Shown piece after piece: positions 40,953 through 50,423 of a stretch of DNA of 64,000 bases. Numbering within the stretch: position 1 is the stretch's first letter; each line of letters starts with the position of its first letter. A program made the translations under genes and the position numbers. Under the pieces are notes generated by a model. That model was not told the origin of the DNA. It was given only the letters and a program-made list of their open reading frames with translations, and did not search any database. Source of the stretch: Plasmodiophora brassicae (taxonomy: Eukaryota; Endomyxa; Phytomyxea; Plasmodiophorida; Plasmodiophoridae); NCBI GenBank assembly GCA_039704465.1, contig JASFAU010000001.1, positions 1,054,001 to 1,118,000 on the forward strand, written 5' to 3'.

Positions 40953-43615
40953 TCATTTGACTGTATTCGAGACGACGCCGTTGTCGTTGGTGCAGGCGGT
41001 GCAGATCAGATCGCGATTCCTGCCATGTGCGCAGGACGGGCAGATGAACTCGAGGCAGGCGCGGCAGACCCGTCGCCGACGCGTCAGTGTGAAGAATTGC
41101 TTGCAGGTGGAACACGACGCGGGCGGGCCCGTCGTGTTGCTGTACGGGTCGTGCATCGTGGTGCACTGGCGCAGGGCGGACACCCAGGCCAGACGATCGC
41201 GGGCGTCACGGGCATGCACGATCAGCGATTTTCGCTTGCGAACGATCTGGATCGGCGTCTGGCTGTGCGACCGATGCGCCGCCTGGCTGCTCGCCACGAA
41301 GTCGTTCACGAACACGAGGTCATTGCCGATGTCCAGCCGCTTCCGCACCCGATACCGGCACGCGCGCCCGGCGACTGGCACACAGAATAGCAGGACCTTG
41401 TCGAACAGGAAGCATGTCTTCGGCACCGTCTTCCCGTTCTTCAGCAGCTGTTCACAAGGACGCTGTGTCAGAATTGCCCAGGGACAGCGACACGTTGTGT
41501 CCAAACGTTACAGGGCCTTTGCGATGGAAGGTGCCCAGGTGGGATTCGACAATCTCCTGGGAGCTGACCTGCTCAAGCGCCAGACGCGTGCGTCGCCGGA
41601 CGTCGGACGTATCCAGTCCCTGCACGATCGAGGACAGCATGGAGACCAGGGCGGCCCTTGTCGTCGACCCGCTCGGCAGGACCGAGATGTACGCCTACAG
41701 CGGAATCAGGACGGGTGAGACGAAGGAACCCTCGTTCCATTGCGCGTACGGGGAGCCTCTGGACGGGCATCTCCAGCAAGTCGGAGATGGCTGTGATGTC
41801 ACTCGTTTGCGACAGGCATGCGTCCAGGAACCGTTGCAGACGTGGGCGACTAGCCGTGGCACGGTCCAGAATCCGCATCGACGTGTCGACGTGGTCGACG
41901 AACGCGCCCTTGCTGTAGACCTGCAGGAGCGGCATGCGGTTCTGCAGGACGCTTTCGACGTCATCGGGCTCCAGGCGCATCTCCTCGTCCAGCGACACGT
42001 GTACGCGCAGCAGGGCCAGCGTCTCCCCGAACACGCGGTGAAGGTCGTCACGCGGCATCAGGGTCAGCTTCGAATCCGACGACATCGTCAGGAGCGGCGT
42101 CACGACCAACGACACCAGCGACGCGAACCGCTCCACGAAGCGTGCCTCGCCGGCCAGGAACCCTTTCGACGACGATCGGCCGCCTTCCTCACCTGGCGGC
42201 GACTCGTCCCCCGCCCAGGAATTCGAGATCGCAGCGGGAAGCGACGCCTTCACCTGGCCCTCCTCCTCTTCGTCATCATCGTTATGGGTGTCGTCGGCGA
42301 CGCCCGGTACCGCGCTCGTTGTCGTCGTTGTCGCTGTCGTCACATCGGCCGGCGACGTCATCGTGGAGCACTGGCGGCACAACGTGACGACGGCACGATC
42401 GTCATCGGCGAGGCTGCGCGTGTCCATCTGCGTCACCGCGCACGACGCGCAGACGAACCCAGCACAGTAGTCGCAGACGACGCGCCGGCATTCGATCGAG
42501 AAACGCGCCGAGCAGGTCCTGCACTGCATGGCGCCGACCCGGTCAACGTCGCCCGGGTCGGTGCCGGCGATGCACGCCAGCAGGTCGGCGATCCATTGCG
42601 GGCGCGCTGCCCGTTCCGCCAGCGTCGCGACCAGACGTGCATCGCTGTCGATGCGTCGAACGGCCAAAGCGCCCGGGTCGTCTTCGGCGAGGAGCGCGTC
42701 CAGCGCCGTGAGCCGGTCGACGGCCATCGCCTGGACCAGGTAGAACCCGTGCTGGAAGTCGCCGTCGCACAGGCAGATCGTGTTGCGGAACAGGAACAGG
42801 TGCGCGTGGCTGCCCTGCGGGGTGCGTGGTACGCACCGCCCGTGCCGGACCAGCCAGCTGCGCGCACTGCCGCGCACCATCCTCGCCAAGCGCCGCACCA
42901 GCGGCCCGTGCATCTGCCGGCGGATCTTCGCCCATTGCATGTCGGCGGCTTCGACCAGCGACTCCTCGTGGACGCCGTCGATGGTGGCGCGAATCGCACC
43001 GATCGCTGCCGACAGCAGGGTGCGATCTTTGTGGTCGCGCGGCGTCGCATCGTGTAGCCGCTGGAGCATGTGGGCGTACTTTGGCAGGCGCTGCGCCGGG
43101 AGCATCATCATGGATCGGAGCGTGTCGCCCTGGCACTGCGGGTGCGACCCGGCGTGCGCCAGGAACATGCGCAGCCGGGCGATGGTTGACGAGCAGCGCG
43201 CCAGGACGGTCAGGGCGCGCTCCTGGCGCCCGCAGAACACCCTGTACAGGTCCGGGAAGCCGTTGTCGGTGGCCCAGGCGAACACGTCGCCGACCGTGCG
43301 ACGATCGCCCCATCGGCGCACCTTATCGTCGAGCCGCTCCAGGATCTGCTCGTGATGGGCGGCCAGCTGCTTCACGTTCCGGAAGATGGTGGCGACCTCG
43401 GTGGCGCTTAACAGCTGCTGGTCCGGGTGCAGGGACCGGATCAGGATTGGCGTGTAGAAGATGTCGCGCACGGCGACCAAGGCACGCGTGTACGCGCGTT
43501 CCGACATCACCAGCTCGTCGAGCACGGCTTCCCGGTTCGGCTGAGGGGCGGATGCCACCCGAGGCAGGCCCGTTAGGATCGGGGCGGAACGCACGCGGCG
43601 TACCGTTGGCGTCAT
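40953..43615 (-). CDS. Double RhoGEF protein: DH-PH-FYVE-like repeated twice
   Basis: The ATG at 43615 opens a frame of two similar modules. Module 1: DH domain (NREAVLDELVMSERAYTRAL…MLPAQRLPKYAHMLQRLHDA), a PH-like region (HAHLFLFRNTICLCDG) and a zinc domain (CRTCSARFSIECRRVVCDYC…CASC…CRQC). Module 2: a second DH (FVERFASLVSLVVTPLL…LEMPVQRLP-AYISVL across a 55-nt intron), a PH (KTCFLFDKVLLFCVP) and a zinc domain (CSTCKQFFTLTRRRRVCRAC…CPSCA…CTAC). DH domains load GTP on Rho GTPases; the zinc domains resemble FYVE fingers that can bind PI3P. An Asp/Glu/Thr-rich linker joins the modules. The start lies 255 bp from a divergent GRAM/PH gene. Confidence 0.88.
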
Positions 43616-43869
43616 CACTGCCACCGCGATATGATTGTCGACAACATGTGACGGGGTGCCGACGAGCGAACAACATCGCCATAACGCACCCCAGGGGACC
43701 CCAAGCGGGTGCAGTATAGCGGTGGCGGCGACTGAAATCAGAAACGTGCCCAGCACGTGCAAGAGTGACGCGCCGCTCAAGCGGGACGCGTTCCAGGTCT
43801 AACTGTACGCTTGATCGTCAATGTACGGTTGTCGCGTTCCGCTAACGTTGAGAGGGTCCGCCGGCCGGC

Positions 43870-45308
43870 ATGGATGCCAGCAAGACCAGCATCAGCGGCA
43901 ACGGGGCGGCGGCGCCTGAGGCGTTCGCTGCCGAGGCGGATGCCAGTGCCGACCACCTGCACCTGCGCAGCAACGAGGCGTTCCGTCGGTTCCTGGTGTC
44001 CATCGACCACGCCGACGAGGCGGTTCTGTACAGCAACCGTGTCGCGGTCCTGAGGCCGGACTCGGCAGATGCCCACGAGGACATGCTGGTCTGCATCACC
44101 AACTATCGTCTGCTTCTCTGCCCGCCCATGATCGATAACGTTATTATTTGCACCGACGTCGAACAGTGCCCGCTGGAAGACGTCATCCTTGTCTCGCTGC
44201 CGTATCGGTCCACCGCTGGCGACAGCCTTGCTGAAGTCGCCCTGAGGACCGACGACTGCGCTCTGCATTTAATCTCGTTCGCGACCGTCTGGCTGCGTAT
44301 CCCGGCCGAACACGGCCGGTCCCAGTTCGTGGAAACGCTGTTCGACGCGTACGAACGCTTGGTTGCCGACCAGCTGCCGATCCAGCAGATCGACTACGAC
44401 GAGCTGCTGGCTCAGATTCAGAACGGGGACCTGCACGAGCAAATTGTCGGTTCTCGTCAGGTGCAATGGGCACACCAGCCGCTGCTGCGAACAGGCACGT
44501 TCCTGTACCAGGCCATCCGCCTGGGTCGGTCAGCATCCATGCCGACCCACATCGATGTCAGCAAGTTCGAGAGCAGGTTCTTCTCCGTGTCCAGACACAG
44601 CCTGTATGTCTTTAGATCGGAGAAGGAGATGACAGAGTGCAGGTAATCCGACCAGGAACCTCCCAGGCCAAACTGACGCGCTACCACAATTGTCAGGGCT
44701 GTCCTGAGGAAACCACAGTCAGCTCGAACACGGTTGCCACAATGGCACGAGGTCGACCTGTCCGATTCGCTGATGTCCACGTTCCGGTTGGCGCATGGTT
44801 CCACCGGCGATCGTGAGGGCATTCAGGTGCGCGTCAGCGTGTCGTTTGCATCAAGGCTCCCCACTGACAGCAACGGCAGTTGTTCTGTCAGACCAGCAGT
44901 GTGCACCATCTGATTCTGCCGGAGGCCACCGACACGGATCCCTCGAGAACAGTGGAACGATGGTCTGGATCATGGATGCTGCTTGATAATTCGAGAGCGC
45001 TAAAGCAGCGGCATGGCAGGGCGACGACGATAAAGAACAGGGATCTGGAGTTTCTGAGGAAGATCCGCGAGTTGCGATCATCTATACAACGACAACGCGA
45101 GGTTGGCGCTAACTCAGACAATGGCGTGATCGAAGTACACGTCGGGCAACGGAGGCATTCGACAGGTCGAAACCCTGGCGGGCATCACAGTCAACGCTCG
45201 ATACCCGAAACCCAGGACATGTTCGAAGACGTCCCGCTAGAGGAGACTCTGGACAAGTTAGGCGCGAATCCGCCAAGTTTAACCACGAGTCTCGCGATGA
45301 TTCACTAA
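43870..45308 (+). CDS. GRAM/PH-domain protein
   Basis: Exons 43870-44642, 44697-44826 and 44880-45308 give 443 aa. Residues ~45-180 look like a PH-GRAM fold (VAVLRPDSADAHEDMLVCIT with NYRLLLCPP…, then VILVSLPYRST). A second PH-like segment is built across the introns (FFSVSRHSLYVFRSEKEMTE, LFCQTSSVHHLILPEATDTD, ERWSGSWMLLDNSRALKQ). The C-terminal ~110 residues are polar and probably disordered, with a short helix (NRDLEFLRKIRELRSSIQRQ). GRAM/PH domains bind phosphoinositides or proteins, so a membrane-linked adaptor is likely. It is divergent from the RhoGEF gene; a shared signalling role is only inference. Confidence 0.75.
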
Positions 45309-45644
45309 AACATAATCGGTTGTCTAAGAACAGGGTGGCTGTCATGATTGGGGCACAGCGTATCTATATTCTCAATCATCTTGATAGAGCCATAGATCCA
45401 GGCTACAGGTTCACGGTGAGCATCGGCTCCGGCCGTCGACAAATTCCATGCAGTCGAGACACAGACGCCGACTTCGGGACTTGCTGTTCTCGACCTTCAT
45501 CGGCATCTTGTCGCACCGTCTGCACCTGTCGGGTTCTGTTGACGGTAAGCTTACGCAAGCTCTAGCGACGAGAACATGACGATATGACGTGAGTACGACA
45601 GTGCTGCTGCCGTCGGCGAGGCATTCGACATTCGCCATACCGGC
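45309..45644. other. Gene-poor stretch with a possible zinc-finger fragment
   Basis: No full gene is supported. On the minus strand, 45411-45560 encodes DRCRRCDKMPMKVENSKSRS with RRLCLDCMEFV, which resembles half of the FYVE-like finger of the neighbouring RhoGEF gene. It has no partner exon upstream because the mobile-element sequence begins there. It may be the truncated 3' end of a related gene. Confidence 0.3.
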
Positions 45645-46017
45645 GAGCACGTATAAGATTCTTGGCGCTGCTGCCCTCGGTGGCGATCCGCAAGATGGCG
45701 GCCTGGGCGAAATGTGGGTGCGATCATGCCTGCAAGCTAGCGCGACATGGAAGAAATACCGGATATGTCTTAGTGCACCCGCCGACATGCCGGACAAGAC
45801 TTCACGATGAAGTCCGGCACTAAGACATACCGGTATTTCTTCCATGTCGCGCTAGCTTGCAGGCATGATCGCACCCACATTTCGCCCGGGTGCGACCACT
45901 GGTGGTGCCGGCCGAAGTTCATCCATTTCGCGTCGTCGCGCAGAAGACGTTTCTCTGTGCCGCCATCATGCGGATCGCCACCGAGGGCAGCAGCGCCAAG
46001 AATCTTATACGTGCTCA
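45645..46017. repeat. Inverted duplication of the 3' end of a transposon gene
   Basis: Copy A (45645-45776, + orientation) is the reverse complement of copy B (45817-46017), apart from ~69 bases missing in A and a few changes. Both contain the coding segment for STYKILGAAALGGDP and the end of the DUF7869-like gene. A 40-nt spacer separates them, so the pair can fold into a long hairpin. Confidence 0.93.
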
Positions 46018-47718
46018 CCATGTAGGCGCCGTAGTTCTTAAAATCGAGGCGATTCATCCACACTGCATGTTGCGGATGGCGAGGATCGAACGACTGCTGG
46101 ATCAGTGGCAACAGCTCGCGCGGGTCGTAGAAGTTGTGCTTCTTCACGTGCTGACTTATGACGCCGAATATGCGGTCATTCGGCAAGAACGTATGGTCGA
46201 CCTCCGGGAATTTGATGTTGACTTCAGCGAACCGGTAGAAAGCGCTGCCAGGGCGTGATAGCTCGGCGGCGAATGCGAGCAAGAACTGATTCTTGTTCTG
46301 CCCGCCACATGAGTCGCAGATCAGGTTGAGAATGCCCTGGCCGAGGGAGCCGCTCTGGTCAGCAATAACGGCGAGCAGGCAGGTGATCGTCTCGTCGGAC
46401 CCGCAGGCGCCATCCCACTCGGACCACAGGTGGAAGAAGTGACGGTCGGTATGAGCGGAATAGACGCCAAAGGTGAAGACGCTCAACTGGTGATTGAACC
46501 TGGCTTGCTTCGTGACAAGGTGTGGCACGTCGAACTTCTTCTGGTGGTCAAAGACAAACGTGCCGACCCACTTCACAGGTTGATCAGGATACTGGACGCG
46601 CGACAGTCGAGCTTGCTCGCAGTCGTGCTCGACCATACGGTAGCCCAGCTCGGCGTCGCTGCGATGCGCGTCGAACTCGGCCTGCAAGAACGCCTTCGCC
46701 GGATTGCTGTTTAGCATCGCGTCGAGTTGAGCCCGAAAGACGACGCACTTCTTGCACTCGTGACTCGTCTGTCTTCGGCTTGTAGAACTTGACGTAGCCG
46801 AACTCGGCAGCGAACAGATCGATGAAGCGCCTCTCGGTGATGATCGGTTCGAACGACGACGCAAGTTCGACTTGCAGCGCTAGCGCCTCTTGGAGCTGCT
46901 GCGAAGCGACCGGATCGTGATCACTGAGAAGCTGACGCCACAGCGAACTGGGGCTCTGGTCAGCCGGCATATAAATCACTTGCGCTTGCTCTTCCTGCAA
47001 GTAGTGCGAAGTCTCGCCGAACTGCTTGAGCTGCGGGACGATAAAGGGGCGCGCGATCTCGAGCACGTTATGTGGTGTACGATTGCGAACAACAACGTTG
47101 CTCTTGCCGCGGCCATCCATGCCGAACGACGGAACAGCACCCTGCGGAACGCCGTACTGGTTCGCCATGCGCTTAATGACAGTCGTAAGCTTCACAGTGC
47201 CCATGCCGAACACGTTCATGAAAGCCTGGCGGCAGATGACGATCGGGATGCCATTGGATCCTGGCAGTGCGTATTGGTAAGAGCCAGGAACGCTGTCGGC
47301 TGGCGCCTTCCTGATCGTGATCATTGAAGCGAGGTACGCTGTCTGCGCCATGAAATCGCGTTTCTCGACGAACAAACGGCGATGTTCGTCAGCCACCACA
47401 CCCAGCATGTCGATACAGCTACTGCGGCAGCCGCAGCAGTTCATCGGTCGAAGAGCGCGCTTGAGCTGACGACGTTTGTAGTTAGCCGGCCCTTCAACCT
47501 CCTTCTTCTTTGGCCGCGACAATGCCTGATGGTCGACTTCGTCCGGTGTCGACCGCAACATAACGTCAGGGCAGTCCGGCTGAACGACGATCTCGTCAGG
47601 TGACAACTGAACAGCTTGTGACAGATGAACGGCTCGACCTCGACCGCGGTGACCGTCGCCTCTAGCCCGACTGCCCGGCGCTTGCCCGCGAGGACGCCCG
47701 CTACCTTGCCGGCTTGCC
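45770..47718 (-). pseudogene. DUF7869-type transposon protein, frameshifted
   Basis: Two frames together encode a large protein. The N-terminal part has a Cys-rich motif (MNCCGCRSSCIDMLGV) and LASMITIRKAPADSVPGSYQ. The C-terminal part has WVGTFVFDHQKKFDVPHLVT, WSEWDGACGSDETITCLLA, LNLICDSCGGQNKNQFLLAF and DHTFLPNDRIFGVISQHVKK, the D…D-type layout of the DUF7869 domain found in many eukaryotic mobile elements. The frames meet at KPKTDE and CKKCVVF, and an extra 7 bases (near 46757-46763, CTCGTGA on + strand) put them out of register. A 32-nt intron near 47.60 kb is possible. The 5' end is interrupted by a hAT element. Not functional as it stands. Confidence 0.8.
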
Positions 47719-49312
47719 CAGGCCTCATAAAAAGTGGTAAACTATTAATAGATGCCACTTTTACCACATTTAGCGGCCGGTTTGTACCACTTTTAAGAAA
47801 TGTGTTGACAACTATCCAATACTACTGCAGCAGACGCTATGCGCCTCAGGGACACCAACAGGGACATTTGGGAGTCCTGTCGGACCTTTCCGGACAAGTT
47901 TCGCCTGGTGGTGAGAGTCTGGCGAGCTGGACTGAGCTGGATCGGGGTCCGTCGTGCTCCTTCCAGACTGCGAATAACTATTTCTGGAGAGTGGAGAGTG
48001 GAGAGTAGTGGAGGTAGGTTTGCGTCTTGCTTGCGAGCCAAAGCCGACACTGCGCCCGGTCTCGGTCGAATGGCGTCGCGTGGCAAATGGCAGAGGACGT
48101 ATGCGCGCAAGTTCGCCCTCGAGGTCACGTGCCAAGAAGGCCACGTCGTCAAGGAGGCGCGATGCAAGATGTGCCTGTACTTCGGCCGCGAGATCGTGGC
48201 GGCCGGCCGGAAGCGCGGTGCGCGCACGACGGACCAGTTCTACTCGGGCAAGTTCCGCGCCGACACCATGACCGGGCACCTGCAGAACCAGCACGCCACC
48301 AAGTGGGCCGAATACCAGCTCCTGTCGGCGGTCGACCTGGACGCGTTCTTCGACAACGTGCAGCCGCGCGCAAACCTTATATTCAACTATCTCGACATGG
48401 AGAGCGACGAGATCATTGTCGACGTGTCGACAGAGATCGTCGATGTCATCATCGGCCAAATGCTGTTCCGACCGGCAGACGAACTTGACGCCGACGGCGA
48501 CGACGTGGCCGGCATCGACGACCGCAATCGTAAGATTGAGAAGCTGCGTTCGCGCGCGCTGCGGCTGTTCACCGTGAACGACGACGAGGACGGCTACACG
48601 GTGACGATCAAGACCGTCATGCGATTCAAGCTCGCCATCTCCCACGTGTCGTGCGGCATGTCATTCCGCCAAGTGGCAGCCGCCGTCGAGCACACCAAAG
48701 TCATCTGCAAGATGGGCAAGCTCGCCGGCCTCAACGACACGATCGTCGGCCAGTACGTACGCGTCCTGGTCGGCTACGCACTGCAAGTCTTCGCCAACAT
48801 CTTGGCCAACGACGACGTGTGGGCGTTCGCCCTGTCGTTCGACGGCAGTATGCATCGCGGCACAACGTTTTTCGACGTGCGCATCCGCGTCGGCGTGAAG
48901 GGCGTCGTGCACAACCTACACCTCATCGCCATGCCGCACTTCGACAGGCACACGGCCGATAAGCAGGAGGCCATGGGGGACGCCGATTCTGCGCCGGCCT
49001 TGCGACGGTCTTCCCGAACTCTACATCTGTCGAGGCTGACTTCTCGATACTCAAGTGGGAGCTTGACCCGTTCCGCCAGAACCTGCTCGACTTATCGCTG
49101 GAAGGAATCTTTCAGTCGAAGCAGTTCGAGCTGCTGGACGACATTCATCGTGGATTAGAGCAATAAAAGGCTGTCCTGACCCGTGACCCCGAATGCAGGG
49201 CCCCTTTTTGGACCTTACCACTTTTACCAGTTTTAAGGCCAGAGTCGTACCACTTTTAGCTTAAATACGGTAAAAGTGGTACGTACCACTTTTTATGAGG
49301 CCTGGGCTTGCC
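47711..49312 (+). mobile_element. hAT transposon with 8-bp target duplications, internally deleted
   Basis: The element spans 47719-49304 (1586 bp). Both ends carry the same terminal inverted repeat, 21 bp beginning CAGGCCTCATAAAAAGTGG. The flanks 47711-47718 and 49305-49312 are both GGCTTGCC, an exact 8-bp target-site duplication as expected for hAT elements. Copies of TACCACTTTTA/TAAAAGTGGTA cluster just inside both ends (47735-47800 and 49215-49295), like transposase-binding subterminal repeats. The interior codes for a BED-type hAT protein with its middle removed. Confidence 0.95.
48070..49158 (+). pseudogene. BED-finger hAT transposase, central catalytic part deleted
   Basis: From the ATG at 48070 the frame encodes a BED-like zinc finger (TCQEGHVVKEARCKMCLYFG…MTGHLQNQH) and then the N-terminal transposase region up to VHNLHLIAMPHFDRHTADK at ~48965. 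Here the usual RNase-H-like core is missing. In another frame, ATVFPNSTSVEADFSILKWE with a following LDPFRQNLLDLSLEGIF (49000-49120) is the typical C-terminal dimerisation end of hAT proteins of the oomycete type. So the middle was lost and the ends are out of frame. A few in-frame upstream codons to 47839 look non-coding. Confidence 0.88.
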
Positions 49313-49505
49313 CCATGCTCCCTCGCCACGGTATTTTGTGTCGTTTTTGCCAGGGGCAGGTCTCGCGTAGGTAGTCGTCCGTTTGGGTTCGAATCTGGGG
49401 GTATTCTAGCCGTGGCGCTGCTCTTCTGATGTGAGCGTGGACACGACCTCAGTGACGGTAGGCCGCGGTTCGAGTCCACGACTGTGCAGATTAACAGTCG
49501 TATGC
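49313..49505. other. Retroelement gag fragment, inverted, plus unassigned sequence
   Basis: Bases ~49418-49486 are the reverse complement of part of the gag-like gene at 51131-51199 (GTGAGCGTGGACACGACCTC and flanks). They are followed by AGATTAACAGTCGTA, which also occurs directly after the tRNA terminator at ~50374. The rest of the interval carries no gene I can support. Confidence 0.75.
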
Positions 49506-50244
49506 GCTATATGTAGTGTTGTATTTTAAAATATTTTGGGAATTTCGAATATTTTAAATATTTTAAAATGCATTTTAAAATATACTCGAATATTTTTTAT
49601 TCAGAAATACCATTACCACAGCACAGCGGCACATAGCGACGCCGATAGCAGTACGTATACTCCAGTCACGTTCGTTGCGGCCGGTTATAACCATTCCTCT
49701 AATTCGACAACTTCCTCGAAGTCGAAGTTGCCCAGGTACTGTACTGACCAAGCTAATGCTCGATGGGTAAGTTGCGCTCGTCAGTCCGGCCTGTACTCGC
49801 ATGACGATCCATAGTTTGCTTGGAGTATGGAACACGGTCGGAGCACTGATTGCACGCTGCTTGATCCAAAGCGCAACCGGCAGGTTTCGGAATCCGTTTG
49901 AACTGCTCATGAATGCTATCTCGGGGGCACTCACGCTTAAGTACGACCCATCGGCGTCGGGACTACGTCGTCTCCGGGCTCCGGCGTCGGTCGACACTCG
50001 GCACTGACAAGCGTAAGCACGCAAACTGCATGCCTCGCGAACTTGGAACGGACCATGGACCCACGTACCACGAGTCTACGACCCCGTGATGCCCTGTGAT
50101 GGTCGCCTGGCACCTAGGGCCTGCTCTGCATGCTGGGCAATTTAAAATATAAAAAATGACCCAAAATTCGGGAGGTATTTTAAAATGTATTTTAAATACC
50201 TATTTAAAATACGTATTTCAAATACCCGCATCACTAGCTATATG
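49506..50244. mobile_element. AT-rich nonautonomous hAT-like MITE
   Basis: The flanks 49506-49513 and 50237-50244 are both GCTATATG, an exact 8-bp target duplication. The element between them (49514-50236, 723 bp) starts TAGTGTTGTATTTTAAAATA and its other end, read in reverse, starts TAGTGATGCGGGTATTTGAA, so the termini are imperfect inverted repeats with the hAT-like TAGTG tip. Both ends are rich in TATTTTAAAATA-type palindromes and far more AT-rich than the host. The centre is of ordinary composition and has no recognisable coding sequence. Confidence 0.85.
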
Positions 50245-50291
50245 TCAGGAATTACAATCATACATCCAATCCTCACGCCAGTCGGACCTCA

Positions 50292-50364
50292 GGCGCCGTA
50301 GCTGAGTTGGTACAGCAGCGGTACGTTCAACCGTTGGCCCTGGGTTCGATTTCCAGTGGCGCCC
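50292..50364 (+). tRNA. tRNA-Asn-like gene (anticodon GTT), possibly degenerate
   Basis: The sequence folds as a cloverleaf: acceptor GGCGCCG/TGGCGCC (7 bp with one G-U), T8-A9, D-arm GCTG/CAGC with loop AGTTGGTA, anticodon stem GCGGT/ACCGT, 5-nt variable loop, T-arm CTGGG/TCCAG with TTCGATT, discriminator C. A-box TAGCTGAGTTGG and B-box GGTTCGATTTCC are present. The anticodon triplet at 50325-50327 is GTT. The anticodon loop is odd: ACGTTCA has C instead of U at position 33, so the gene may be decayed. Confidence 0.65.
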
Positions 50365-50367
50365 GCG

Positions 50368-50372
50368 TTTTT
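50368..50372 (+). terminator. Pol III T-run terminator
   Basis: TTTTT begins four bases after the tRNA discriminator base, the expected RNA polymerase III stop. Confidence 0.6.
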
Positions 50373-50423
50373 CAGATTAACAGTCGTAACCGCGCTCTGG
50401 GCGTCTCGCTCGCGTCCAACGTC

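Noticed and set aside
40216..41718. 500-codon + strand frame
   Set aside because: Crosses the end of the SEC12-like tail and the antisense of the RhoGEF gene; composition is that of a shadow frame.
41414..43057. Long + strand open frame of 547 codons
   Set aside because: It is antisense to the RhoGEF gene, has no domain and exists because GC-rich coding sequence opens the opposite frame.
49370..49395. B-box-like GGGTTCGAATCT suggesting another tRNA
   Set aside because: The bases around it do not form a T-stem, D-arm or acceptor stem.
49575..50024. Coding gene inside the AT-rich MITE
   Set aside because: The 149-codon minus frame has no family resemblance and spans the AT-rich terminus; the element looks non-coding.
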